A stretch of DNA of 64,000 nucleotides. Source: Pomphorhynchus laevis (lineage: Eukaryota > Acanthocephala > Palaeacanthocephala > Echinorhynchida > Pomphorhynchidae). The notes beneath the pieces were generated by a model. It did no database searches and was not told the DNA's origin. It was given only the letters and a program-made list of their open reading frames with translations. Both the position numbers and the translations under genes were made by a program. This document shows positions 22,308 through 32,235 of this stretch, one piece after another (within the stretch, counting starts at the first letter, position 1; each line of letters starts with the position of its first letter). The DNA lies in assembly GCA_012934845.2 (NCBI GenBank), contig WNNJ02001213.1, positions 434,001 to 498,000 of the forward strand, read 5' to 3'.

Positions 22308-22639
22308 TTTAATTGATAATTATTACATTTTGAGTAGTTATTTAATAAAAAATATAAATATAAAATAAATAAATATAAAATTTATTTATTTAAAATAAAT
22401 TTTATATTTAGATATAATATAAAAAAATATTTAGTTAAACATCGCATTTTTCGGTTCTCAAATTTTGCATTACGGAGGTATTAGTAAGATAGGTCCGTGT
22501 TGATTCGCCATTTTGCAGAGGATAATCATTCGGGATATTTAAGATAAAAAATTTATTTTCTCAAATTTTTCAAATACAGACACATTGATTTTTTCATATT
22601 ATTTGAATCATCGAAGTAGAATGTAGTACCAACTATCAA

Positions 22640-22965
22640 AATTGTAGCTCAATTCGACTCCCAGATGAAGAGATGGAATTACGGGAACGCAGCGATAGAG
22701 ATGTGGGGCGAGCGTCGTCTAAGAAAGGGAAGTTAATGAACGATGGGGAGCCGACAGCGATGAAACAAAAAGTGACGAGAATTAGGCGCAGTTGGATGCA
22801 GATGTGGATGGTGGGGCAGGAGAGTTAAGCAAGATATGTGGATGTGTGATCGAAGCGACTGAGGCATAGGAGCACTCGAACAGCAGAGTTGGTGATACGT
22901 TGTAGGGATAGGATGATGGATTTTGGAGAATTTGCGAAAAGGCTGAGGCAGTAATCACTCCGCCT
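22640..22965 (-). mobile_element. LINE family E/F fragment, 3' coding part, minus
   Basis: The minus strand encodes LFANSPKSIILSLQRITNSA and downstream relatives, which match the LINE coding near 23,930-24,160 on the plus strand and 32,190-32,780 on the minus strand. It meets the plus-strand LINE near 22,965, producing a head-to-head arrangement of pieces from the same family. Confidence 0.65.
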
Positions 22966-23142
22966 CTCGGTGATTCCTATCTTGCTTTTCGCTAGTCTCA
23001 TCTCCACCTGCTGCGTACCAAATGCAACTCCTTCTAGTAGCATAAAATCAACACTTCATTTAACTCTATGTCTCTCTGGCATAATTTTAATTCAATCCTT
23101 TCTCGCTTCTTTTCGTCTTACAACATCAATCCACAGGAATTC

Positions 23143-23174
23143 TGTGGAGTGGTTAGCGCTCTAACCACTCCACA
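23143..23174. repeat. Perfect inverted repeat, 14-bp stem and 4-nt loop
   Basis: TGTGGAGTGGTTAG pairs with CTAACCACTCCACA around a CGCT loop. It sits at a point where the LINE F sequence skips the segment present in its relative (from the 33.5-kb equivalent to the 32.97-kb equivalent), so it marks a rearrangement junction. Confidence 0.9.
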
Positions 23175-23658
23175 TAAATCGCCTAATGAAAGTTTACAAC
23201 GACATACTAATTTCTCGTGACAAGGTTTTATATAGTGTTCTGATCTCCCTCGACCTTTCCTCCGCCTTCGACATAGTCGACCACTCCATCCTCCTTTCTC
23301 GCCTTCATTATGATTACAGCTTTTCTTCCTCCTCCATAGCATAATTTGATTAATATCTATCCAACCGTTCTTTTTGAGTCTGTTCAAATTGATCATCCTC
23401 TCCTCCCATCCCTATTTCCTGCGGAGTCCCACAAGGTTCACTCCTACGACCCCTACTTTTTTCTCGTCTACTAGGCGATTTCCCTCTGATTGTCAAACCT
23501 TACATGCTTAACGTCATGCAATATGCCGATGACATCCTCATCTATGCTAATGCACTCGCCCATCTCATATACGATATCGCAATTTCTGCCTCTAGCTGTC
23601 TATCTACAAACGTCTCTCTCATCTTAGTCTCGTTCTACACCCAGACAAGTCTAAAATA

Positions 23659-24384
23659 ATGTGGATCATCCTCTGTCAAACTAACATATCTCCTCCCCCT
23701 GTATATTTTGCCTCATCAATTATCCCCATAGTCCACAATCTCACTTTCTTAGGATTCCATTTCAATGATTACCTTTCCCTTAAACCCTTCGTCCGCGACA
23801 AGGTCCGCTCGTCTAACTTAATTCTCCGTGACATCCGCCGTATCCGCCGCCTTATCGACTTGCGTTCCTGTATGTATCTGCTTTCATCGGTTATTTTCTA
23901 TAAAATCGATATCTGCCTTAGATTTCTCGCAAATTCTCCAAAATCTATCATCCTACCCCTACAACGTATCACCAACTCCGCTGTTCGAGTGATCCTACGC
24001 CTCCGTCGCTTCGATCAGACATCCACATATTTTGCTCAACTCTCATGGCCCACCATTATTCACATCCGCATCCAACAACGCCTAATTCTCATCACTTTTT
24101 GTTTCATCGCTGCCGGCTCCCCATCGTTCATCAAGCTCCCTTTCTTAGACGACACTCGTCCCACCTCTCTCTCACTCCGTTCCCGTAATTCCCTCTTACT
24201 CAATGTTCTTAATTACTCTAACAACTACGGTCTCCGATCCTTCTTCGTCGCCGCCCTACTCGCTTGGAATCAGCTTCCACTCGACATCCGCCTCGCTCCC
24301 TCCATATTACATTCAAATGCTGCCTCACTACCCACCTCCTCGACATCATTTAGATTTTTGTTTTTTGTTGTTGTGGTCATGTAA
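23659..24384 (+). CDS. LINE family F ORF2 C-terminal segment
   Basis: 241 codons after the YADD region: TFLGFHFNDYLSLKPFVRD, RRIRRLIDLRSC, SPKSIILPLQRITNSAVRV and PFLDDTRPTSLSLRSRNS, ending just before the 3' stem-loop. Homologous segments occur in the other family copies at 25,162-25,437 and 32,190-32,831. The upstream RT boxes are in other frames, so the gene as a whole is broken. Confidence 0.6.
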   Translation: MWIILCQTNISPPPVYFASSIIPIVHNLTFLGFHFNDYLSLKPFVRDKVRSSNLILRDIRRIRRLIDLRSCMYLLSSVIFYKIDICLRFLANSPKSIILPLQRITNSAVRVILRLRRFDQTSTYFAQLSWPTIIHIRIQQRLILITFCFIAAGSPSFIKLPFLDDTRPTSLSLRSRNSLLLNVLNYSNNYGLRSFFVAALLAWNQLPLDIRLAPSILHSNAASLPTSSTSFRFLFFVVVVM

Positions 24385-24400
24385 GCGTGCGTCGGCACGC
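24385..24400 (+). promoter_or_regulatory. LINE 3' UTR stem-loop (copy 1)
   Basis: GCGTGC-GTCG-GCACGC, a 6-bp perfect stem with a 4-nt loop, followed by ATTTGCCACGTTAAAAT in the family. It recurs in three other copies with changed loops, so it may be the RNA feature the family's RT recognises at its 3' end. Confidence 0.65.
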
Positions 24401-24464
24401 ATTTGCCACGTTAAAATAAACCTTTTTATAAAAATATTTTATGATTTCGAATACAACCTGTAAT

Positions 24465-24998
24465 AGCTGGAGGAAATGCAACCTTTAACTTGATAACCTT
24501 CGTATAATGATATTAAGTTGATATAATTGTGCAATCATCATTATATTTAAAATTTTGATGACTATTTTTTTCTTGCAAGTTGGTTCAATCCTATATTTTT
24601 TAAGGCAACATCAGTACGCTACATTTAAGTATTAAAGATAAAGATTTTCTTAAATAACCAATATTAGTGTTATATAACAACTAAAATAAAAAAGAAAGTT
24701 GTATCACAAATACAGTAAGAAAAAGTTAGTTAACCAGTCGCGAATAAAGTCTTCATTAATTTCAGTATTGGTGGACCTCATCAGCTATTGATCCAATACC
24801 TACGTTTCACGTTTCGATCTCGTTAATGTTGACTAATGATCACTCAAATCGTATGTTGCATTCATAATTAGATTGAACAATAATAACAATAACAACAATA
24901 AAAACTTAAAAAAAAAGAAAATAATTTATTACTGAATTATAATATTACAATTCGTAAGTTACCCTCAAATAGGTCCTTAAACTTGATAACAACAATAA
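24465..24998. other. AT-rich spacer
   Basis: No gene recognised. A short AACAATA/ACAACAATAA low-complexity run lies near 24,880-24,905. Confidence 0.4.
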
Positions 24999-25735
24999 TT
25001 TAATTAAAGTGCAAATGCGTGCCAACTGCACGCTTACAAGTCCACTAACTAAAAAACACAGCAAAAGTTATACAGATAAATTTCTTAAATTGTTTAAATG
25101 TGATCGGATTATGCGTTTGAAACACGGTATTGTGGTTAATTGACGTATATGAATGTGCAGATTATTTTACAAGAGGAGCAGCTACAAGAAAGAAGCGGAA
25201 GCCAAAAGAGGTAGAGTAGTTTGGGACATGTAAAAGAAGGGAATTACAGGAACGCAAGGAACAGTAAACAGGACGAGAATTATCAAGAAAAGGAAGGTTG
25301 AGAAATGAAGGGGTATGAAAAGTTATAAGGCGGAAAGCAACGAGAAGACGAATTTGAACACGACAATAAATTGTAGGCAAATCGAGAGAAGCATAATGGT
25401 GGGATGTATGATCAAAACGACGAAGACGGAGGAGCATTCGGGCGGCTGCGCTGACGATGCGTTGTAGGGGAGGAAGAGTGAATTTAGGTGATTAAGAGAA
25501 TATACTAAGACAGTAATCAAGTCTTTAGAAAATGAGGGAAAGTATGAGAGTCATACAATAAAGGAAATCGATCAATTGACGGAGGTTGTGAAGAATCAAG
25601 TTAGATGAGCGTACTTTATCTCAAACGAAAGGTTGAAGTGAAAGTCGGTTGTGGAAATGGAAGCCTAAGAAAATGAGATTGTCAATGATAAGAAGAATTG
25701 TAGAAGTTAATGATACGGAGATTAATTTAATGATA
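24999..25735 (-). mobile_element. LINE family E/F, 5'-truncated 3' fragment, minus
   Basis: Minus-strand C-terminal coding (LLRLRRFDHTSHHYASLDLP, PFLDNSRPVYCSLRSCNS) with the family's 3' stem-loop at 25,017-25,033 (loop AACT variant). It begins near 25,735, directly beside a stretch (25,738-25,790) also found next to the 5' end of the related LINE at 35.5 kb. The coding is broken. Confidence 0.7.
25017..25033 (-). promoter_or_regulatory. LINE 3' UTR stem-loop (copy 2)
   Basis: On the minus strand GCGTGC-AGTTG-GCACGC followed by ATTTGC. The stem is identical to copy 1 while the loop is 5 nt and different. Confidence 0.6.
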
Positions 25736-25794
25736 CTATCGACGTTTCGCCGTATCTTTCTCAAGAATTGATTTACAAAATCGCGTATAAACAA

Positions 25795-25965
25795 AAATTT
25801 TCGCGCTCCCTCCCTTATTACATCCAAATGCCTCCTCCCTACCCACCTCCTCGACATCATTTATATTTTTTGTTGTTGTTGTGGTCATGTAAGAGTGCGT
25901 CGGCACGCATTTGCCACGTTAAAATGAACCTTTTTTTATAGAAATATATTATGATTTCGAATACA
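25795..25965 (+). mobile_element. Short LINE family E/F 3' end
   Basis: About 170 bp: TCGCGCTCCCTCCCTTATTAC, CCTCCTCGACATCATTTATA, the stem-loop at 25,893-25,908 (one mismatch in the stem) and the ATTTGCCACGTTAAAATGAACC block, then the tail repeats. A heavily 5'-truncated insertion. Confidence 0.75.
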
Positions 25966-26040
25966 ACCTTTTTTATAGAAATATTTTATGATTTCGAATA
26001 CAACTTTTTTATAGAAATATTTTATTATTATTACGATTCA
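25940..26040 (+). repeat. LINE tail array, left half (37-bp unit)
   Basis: Units of about 37 bp containing TTTTTTATAGAAATATTTTA and GATTTCGAATACAACC are repeated in tandem. The same unit resumes at 27,530-27,625, and a single unit ends the LINE at 24,420-24,462. These are tandem copies of the family's 3' tail. Confidence 0.8.
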
Positions 26041-26044
26041 TAAA

Positions 26045-26836
26045 ATGGACACGACTGTGCGGACTGCAATAAAACATGCCCAGAGAAATGGTGTGTCATC
26101 ATGGCTAAGTGCCCTTCCATTGAAAAGTGAGCACTTTCATCTGTCAGCGAAAGAGTTTACGGATGCCCTATCCGCACGCTATGGTCAAACCCCGCGGGAT
26201 TTGATTGGTTCCATATGTCCATGTGGTGACTTAATGACCTTGATCCATGGACTATCTTGTCGCAAAGGTGGTCTGCCATCAATAAGGCACGATGCGGTTC
26301 GCGACATAATTGTAAAGGAGTTAACGTCAGTTAGTCGTGACGTTGAGACTGAACCTAGACTGCAACCTGTCCCAGATACTTTGAATTTTGAAAACAACGC
26401 GACCAGTCGTGACCTGGGTGCTCGACTGGACATATCATGTCGAGGATTGGGAAATGAGAGATTCGAGCGGACGTTTTTTGACGTCAATCTATTTAGCATT
26501 TTTGCTCAATCGACCGTTTCCAAATCTGTTGACTCCGCATTCGAATATAACTCGTCCAGAAAGAATTCAAAATATTGGGAAAGAATCGAGACTGTTAAAA
26601 AGGGCAAATTTATTCCACTCATTTTTTCATCAAAGGTGGCATGGGAAAGGAGGCGAATTGGTTATTCCAGAAAATTGCTGCAGTTAAGGCTCGCCGAGGA
26701 AATGAATCGTACGCGCACATCGTGTCACGCATTAAGCGCCGTGTCGCCTTTGGGATCTCCCGTTCAGCCAGCGCGTGTCTTCGAAGCGCAAGAACAAAAC
26801 CAGGATCCGTTAACAAAACCCGAAACAACGTTGTAG
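26045..26836 (+). CDS. Retroelement C-terminal domain with nuclease-like motifs (fragment)
   Basis: 263 codons open. It starts WLSALPLKSEHFHLSAKEF, then a zinc-type CPCGDLMTLIHGLSC with GLPSIRHDAVRD, then ARLDISCRGLG and ERTFFDVNLFS. This is a C-terminal domain I recognise from RT-containing elements of cnidarians, sponges and other invertebrates; the spaced LDI...FDVN acidic motifs resemble a PD-(D/E)XK nuclease core, which is inference. No RT is attached here, so it is an isolated fragment, although its frame has stayed open to a TAG at 26,834. A different element of the same broad type lies at 60.2-62.9 kb. Confidence 0.6.
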   Translation: MDTTVRTAIKHAQRNGVSSWLSALPLKSEHFHLSAKEFTDALSARYGQTPRDLIGSICPCGDLMTLIHGLSCRKGGLPSIRHDAVRDIIVKELTSVSRDVETEPRLQPVPDTLNFENNATSRDLGARLDISCRGLGNERFERTFFDVNLFSIFAQSTVSKSVDSAFEYNSSRKNSKYWERIETVKKGKFIPLIFSSKVAWERRRIGYSRKLLQLRLAEEMNRTRTSCHALSAVSPLGSPVQPARVFEAQEQNQDPLTKPETTL

Positions 26837-26939
26837 CCATCAGTGAGGCTGACGAGAGCAGCTAATTATCGATCTAACTTTATTTGTTTTAGTTTTATAA
26901 ATAAATTTTTCTCTTCTAAAAAAAATTATTATTATTTCG

Positions 26940-27530
26940 ACAAACAGACGAGCAAAGCTCACAGTTGCACTGTTAAAAAAAGTAAAGAAAAAAAGACTCA
27001 CAAACAAAAGTCACAAAAGTTTATGTTTGAATGCTGAAACCGATCTTGAGTTGACAATTTCTTCACTTAATCGGTTCCACTTACCTACGATTCGGTGTCC
27101 AAATTGTACAGTTTTAGAGCGTATAACTCGGCGATGGGCTAAAGTAAAATTGTGTCCACGCAAAGCCCGACTTTTCCGAACAGTCATCAATTCTCTTAAG
27201 ACGTGATTTCCCTTGTGTAAAGCTTCCCATGTTGAACACATATCTCGCCGAAACCGAAGGTCGCTTATAGAAACCATACCAAGTTTTTTTAGCCTTTCAT
27301 TATAAGGTAAGGCTTTAACTGAATTTACGAGCTTTGTTGCCCGGCGCAGCACATTTTCAATTCTACTTTTCTCGTATACTGTTCTTGGGAACGAACATTG
27401 TGATGCATAGGTAAGATGACTGATCACAAATGCGTTGGCGAGTGCTCTAAATGAAACTGGACTCAACACACTAAAAGTTCTACGAATCATCCCAACCATT
27501 CGATTTGCTTTCGAGCAAGCCAACTCAGTT
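26940..27530 (-). mobile_element. LINE 3' fragment (family C/D clade), minus
   Basis: The minus-strand frame 27,523-27,011 (170 codons) encodes a RT thumb/C-terminal region: MACSKANRMVGMIRRTF, VLRRATKLVNSV, RALRGHNFTLAHRRV and HRIVGKWNRLSEE. It is 5'-truncated, lacking the RT palm. Together with 26,045-26,940 it interrupts the 37-bp LINE tail array. Confidence 0.7.
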
Positions 27531-27625
27531 TTATGATTTCGAATACAACCTTTTTTATAGAAATATTTTATGATTTCGCATACAACCTTTTTTATAGAAA
27601 TATTTTATGATTTCGAATACGACCA
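27530..27625 (+). repeat. LINE tail array, right half
   Basis: Two and a half more copies of the 37-bp unit seen at 25,940-26,040 (one with GATTTCGCATACAACC). The array was evidently continuous before about 1.5 kb was inserted. Confidence 0.8.
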
Positions 27626-27705
27626 TTCGCAACAGGGTGACCATTCGCAACAGAGTGATTTCTCTTAAACGTCAACCATTCGCAACAGGTTGACTTCTCT
27701 TAAAC
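27620..27705 (+). repeat. Short tandem repeats of CCATTCGCAACAG at LINE 5' end
   Basis: CCATTCGCAACAG occurs at about 27,623, 27,641 and 27,674, the last two separated by 33 bp and followed by TGATTTCTCTTAAACGTCA-type sequence. They immediately precede the family A-related LINE, so may be 5' UTR monomers. Confidence 0.65.
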
Positions 27706-28676
27706 GTCAGAAGAAACATCAACTCATTACTGCCATATGTTCCTTGTCTCATGTTGATCAAAAGAGACTTTTTCAACTACTTAGCAACCGTAAGGCAGTA
27801 TCGTCGTCAATCAACTGTCTGGTTGATGGTGAGCGAAAATCGGTTTCTCCTCAAAAAATGTGCATTTCGGAGCTATCAAAAGATTTTCATCCAAGAAACG
27901 ATTTAGCTTTTTCAATAGGATTCAATGGTAATGGTAAGATATTAAACTCTTCTATTGGAAATCATGACTTAAAAGTAAGCGATTTGTTGCCTATGTTTTC
28001 AAAAGAGTCGGGGGTACTTCCCCCTATTCCAAAACTTCAGAATCTAGCATTAATTTCATTTAGAAAGCCTCTGAAGAGGCACAAATTATTCAACCTGTTT
28101 TTTAGAGACTTCACGAAATTATATAATAATAGAGTTATTTTCAACTCTGTACGATTCTATGAGAAAACGATCACAATTTCGTTTGTAAGCATGGACCTAT
28201 TGTACGAATTTGACAGATTTTTTGAGAAAAATCTTACCCACTTGGGCTCTATTGAATTAAAGCCTATACAGGCGACACTAAAAATAGGCAATTTTCCCCT
28301 CAGCTTGACGAGGAGGACATACAGTCGCTAAAAAAACTTATTTAAAATTCATTCCGTGCGTACGGTCAAATCCAAATCCGGAGAAGATTTGCCCATTGCT
28401 TTCTGCAATGCGGATGTTGATAGAGCGCACACTCTTTCGAATTCTGCATCCAACCCCTTCCTGGGGTATAATCTTAAGTTCTCAATTATTGGACAGGATG
28501 ACAGGACGTTCCCCCATTGCAACGTGTGCCACTTGTGGGGCCACTGGGGGTCGTCCTGTACTTCCAAGTGTATATGTGGGGTGTGTAGCTCGGACTGCTG
28601 TGACAGCTTACGAAAAGGGGAGAAATGCATGGCTCCACCAGTCTGCAATAATTGTTCTGGTAGCCATCCCGCATGA
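27690..28676 (+). pseudogene. LINE family B ORF1 (two frames)
   Basis: The first frame (27,690-28,331) holds the conserved mid-region (FFRDFTKLYNNRVIFNSVRF). The second (28,356-28,676) holds NPFLGYNLKFS and knuckles CNVCHLWGHWGSSC and CNNCSGSHPA. A frameshift lies near 28,300-28,340. The N-terminal 100 residues do not resemble family A, so the leader may have been exchanged. Confidence 0.7.
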
Positions 28677-29133
28677 TCTAGAAGATGTAAGTTCTTCAAA
28701 GCTTACCAAAGTTCCTTCTCAAGTCTTTCACGTGCCAGTCCACCCTCTGGTTATTCCGCGGTGTATTCTGCCTCCTCAGACAGAATGTCCAACAAAGATA
28801 TTTTGCAGTTATTGGACTCAAATAAAAAGTTCATCTTAGCCCAGTTAGAGAGTATGATCGCTCCACTGGTTTCTGCATTTTTTTGGATCTTCAAATACGA
28901 AGTCGATGCTACTTGAAAGCATGCCTAAATCTAAGAAGCGTGGAACTTCGGCTAAATCAGTGCCCCCACTGAAGATTGGTAAACTATTGCAGCAGCAGGT
29001 GGCCGCCTCATCTCTGGGAGATGAAGATATTGCCCGGGGGTTCCGACCCTAGATGAGGCTAGTGGTGAGAAGGGCAACCTTCCCGCACCTAGCTCTGTCT
29101 AGGTTGGCTTCCCCTGTCCAACTTATCTAACAC

Positions 29134-31245
29134 AATGATGAGTAAACCCGAGCCTTTTTCACTGAATATCCTTCAGTGGAATTCGAGAGGTGCGGTGCTT
29201 CTGCCCTGAGACTTTTATCTGGTAGAGACGCAGATGTTATAGTCCTTCAGGAGACGCGGTATATCCGTCTCTCCCAGGACATTACTCGATTTATCCCAAA
29301 GCAAATTTGTTCCCACTATACTCCGTACATAACCCCACCTCACTCCTCTTCATCTCAAGGACTCTTGACCTTAGTTAAGTTCTCCTTAAGGTCTTACCTC
29401 TTGCAAAATTACTCTTGTACAGCCCTGTCTTGCTTGGTAGTTTCACTCGTTAAGAACGGTAAACGCCTCAGTCTAGCCAATGTCTACATCCGTCCAGGGA
29501 GATTCACAAGAACCGTGACCTCCTGGATGGTATTATCGATAGCGGCTATGACATGGTACTAGGTGACTTCAACGACAGAACTGGTCGTTGGATTACTGCA
29601 GCACTCCGCAGAGCCAGGAACGGTTATCTTATTCACAAACCACCGTCACCTACCTTTCACTGCAATTCAACGAATTCACTCGTCGACTTATTACTGCTCC
29701 ACGAGAGGTGGTTGTTAAGACCAGTATGCACGGAGCAGTCGCGACAACATCTGTCCACCTCTCATGATCTAATTCGCTGGCGGATAGAAGAAGATACGCT
29801 GCTTCATAGAATATTCCACTTTGATCCGATCAGAGTGGCTTTCTTCCAGGCAGCTATCTAACGCTCCCCCGGATTGATAATGAGAGTTTAACCGAATTTA
29901 ATTCCTACCTTTCTTCGCAAGCTACCGTGTTGCTTTCGACAACCTATAAAGGTCACATTTTCAGTCCCACTCCGACAAAACTCAAGGTCCTAGCTAAACT
30001 ACTGAACCTCCCAATCTCTCTGCTTCCGCCAAACAGACCCTCTCGAATGAATACTGGCGCACCAGATATTGGTTCCAGCTGAGTAGGGACAGGGCGAGTA
30101 TTGCTCCTCTTAACCCTTCCCAGTCTTCCTTTTGGAAGATATTCAAGAATGAGAAGTTTGTTTGCTGGAATGATAGGCCTTTGTGTTGGATCGGTAGTAT
30201 AAGCCTTGTAAAAGTTTTGGAGGATCACTATCCCAACACAACGATGGAGCCACGCAATCAACTCAATCAATCCCGCCTTGGGGAGACTTTAGGAGTAGGG
30301 ACTTATCTGTCACAGATATTCTCAATGACTAGGGGTCTCTTTTTTGCACCTCCAAATCCGTTGCTTCACTCTCTTCTCGTGTATGTCAGCTTTTGACAGC
30401 CGATCAAAGAAGAGAGGTGGCCGTCACAATGCTATTACCCACCCCAACCGATGTGGCCGGCATCAATATTAGTAGAAAGATTGTTTTACCCAAAAAGTAT
30501 CCGGTCTCTTGTCCTAAAGACCTGCGGCCCATTTCGATTCAAAATTATCTCGCCTTGATCTACGAGAATGCGCTTGCGCGTAGAATCCGCGATCATCTGA
30601 GTAGGCGAAATTTCATCCCACCTGGTTTTTTATGGGTTTTTCAAAGGTCGCTCGGTCTATTTAGCAGCTGGTGAAGTGCATCGGTTTTGTCAGTAGAACA
30701 GTCATCAGCGAGCTGTGGCTGTTTTTCTTTATTTTCCGCTGCATTTGACCGGGTCTCCATTCCCTTTGGTATCTCCTCTCTCAGGTCATTCGGGTTGCCT
30801 GCGAGAATTGTTAACAGGGTGGAGATACTGCTGTACACCAAGCGATTTATTATGATGACGATCCTGATGCGCGTCAGTTCTACCCTATTACGGGTGTGCC
30901 TCAAGGTTCACCTCTCTCTTCTATCTTATATCTTGCTGCCTCCATCAATCTATTCAAAATATTTAAACGCGAACAACGTCTAGTGGTGTACGCTGATGAC
31001 ACCATAGCCCTGTTCACTGCACACAGTTGCAAAGATGTAGTCTCAGATATCAGCTGCTTCTTTTTAAGATTAAAAGACCAGTTGCCCAAGTCCAACCTTG
31101 TTTTAAACTCCGCTAAATCGCAGGTGGTTGTCTTTCATGGCTCTCTTGCGACGAAGCAAAAACTTAAGAGACTAGCACCCTCTGAGCTCTTCTCCATATT
31201 TGCCTCTGAACCACACCTTTCCTTCACAAGTCGAGTAAAATACCT
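29134..31245 (+). pseudogene. LINE family B ORF2 (endonuclease and RT, broken)
   Basis: Starts near ATG 29,134 with FSLNILQWNSRG. Endonuclease boxes (VLQETRY, VLGDFNDRTGRW, TSHDLIRWR) and RT boxes (LRPISIQN, FSAAFDRVSIPF, VPQGSPLSSILY, YADDTIAL near 30,990) are present. Frames shift near 29,200, 29,510, 29,860, 30,230, 30,640 and 30,860, so the copy is inactive. Confidence 0.75.
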
Positions 31246-31248
31246 GGG

Positions 31249-31830
31249 TTATTTGCTTAATAAGCAAATATACTTCCGTCTAGAAAATAAAGACTCTTCT
31301 ATCTTTACCACTTTAGGCGAGCCATTGGCATTTATACCTCCTATTCTTGTATTAGAATCACAAAGGCCTCATGGCACGCGATTCTACACATGAAACACCA
31401 TTCTGAAACAGTATTTTTATTAAGTTTTATAAAAGAATAAATGGAGTTTTGCATATCACCCTTGGCCCATAAACAGAAAAACTGCAAGACATCTTCAAAG
31501 GATGTTTTAAAATTCTGTAAATAAGAATCATGCCTCACAAACAATTCTTTTCTATGAGATGAAGTTTTGCATGCCCATATATATCCATCTATGTCACCCT
31601 TCTTTTTGATCAGAGTCATACTGATCCCACAACTACACACTCTTGAATTCTTTATCAACCCCAAAGGCACCATATTTTGCAATACTTCCAGTTTAGTACG
31701 GTCAAACATAGATTTGAACCTTGTATTGTAAATATCCACCTTTAAGATATCATAAGATCTTATTGGTCCATCAGCCTCCTCAAAATCGATTATTGTTGTT
31801 CTTGATATTCTCATCTAAGGGGGTATTATA
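31249..31830 (-). mobile_element. Merlin DNA transposon, N-terminal half
   Basis: The minus-strand frame 31,814-31,341 encodes the N-terminal half of an IS1016/ISXO2-like transposase. It has a zinc ribbon (VCSCGISM ... YIWACK), the block SSHRKELFVRHDSYL, then FFCLWAKGD and NTVSEWCFMCR. The catalytic DDE half is missing. It abuts the truncated end of the family B LINE, where a 21-nt palindrome (31,250-31,270) lies. A complete relative is in the CHMP7 intron at 44.2-45.5 kb. Confidence 0.75.
31341..31814 (-). pseudogene. Merlin transposase N-terminal half
   Basis: 157 codons open, matching the N-terminal zinc ribbon and linker of eukaryotic Merlin transposases (family Merlin, related to bacterial IS1016). 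It stops before the QIDE and SDEW catalytic boxes. There is no sign that the rest lies elsewhere nearby. Confidence 0.7.
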
Positions 31831-32235
31831 ATTTTTCCATAACGGCATGAAATATCAAAAACGGCATGAAATGTCAAAATCGGCATGAAACCATAAAGAA
31901 CCCTCTGTATAATTAAAATGTAGTTTGGGGTTTTTTAAGACAGTACGTTTTTTAAGCAAACGGTTGAATAGAAAGCAAATTTCGTATAAATGTGAACCGT
32001 TAACCGCGCTTAATCCATATTTTTCAAACGTATTTTAACCAGTGAATATTTCAATCTCGAAAATGACGTTTAAACTCGAATTATTTTAACCTCGAATATA
32101 ATGAGAAACTAGATAATTTCTGAATCAAGTTGAAAATTATGTTCGGTCGACTGTGATCAGAAAACAACGAATTTTACATGAATATGTTCCTAACAATGTA
32201 TGAATCGACTACCGGGGTTTCTTAAAAACTCTTCC
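31830..32235. other. Spacer with short tandem CGGCATGAAA units
   Basis: Near 31,850-31,890 ACGGCATGAAAT-type units occur three times at about 19-bp spacing. Otherwise there is nothing recognisable. Confidence 0.5.

Larger units (their letters stand above)
22965..24462 (+). mobile_element. LINE family F, 5'-truncated, with 3' end
   Basis: Starts inside the region equivalent to 33.7 kb of the minus-strand relative (IPILLFASLISTCCVPNATP), then RT: LISLDLSSAFDIVDHSI (motif A, near 23,250), GVPQGSLLRP (B, near 23,425), QYADDILIYA (C, near 23,520). An open 241-codon C-terminal segment and a 3' UTR with the stem-loop at 24,385-24,400 follow. It ends in a tail with TTTTTATAAAAATATTTTATG. Several stops and shifts interrupt the RT. 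Confidence 0.75.
27640..31248 (+). mobile_element. Decayed sister of LINE family A (family B)
   Basis: ORF1 (27,690-28,676) and ORF2 (29,134-31,245) follow the same plan as the LINE at 6.3-10.3 kb, and ORF2 matches it closely over long runs (e.g. GRDADVIVLQETR, HSSSSQGLLTLVK). There are around eight frameshifts and stops. The copy ends at RVKYLG, about 110 codons before the end of ORF2, where Merlin-related sequence begins near 31,250. Confidence 0.8.

Noticed and set aside
27620-27705. CRISPR-like array (CCATTCGCAACAG repeats)
   Set aside because: Only three short irregular repeats in a eukaryotic LINE leader; spacing is uneven and no cas genes are present.
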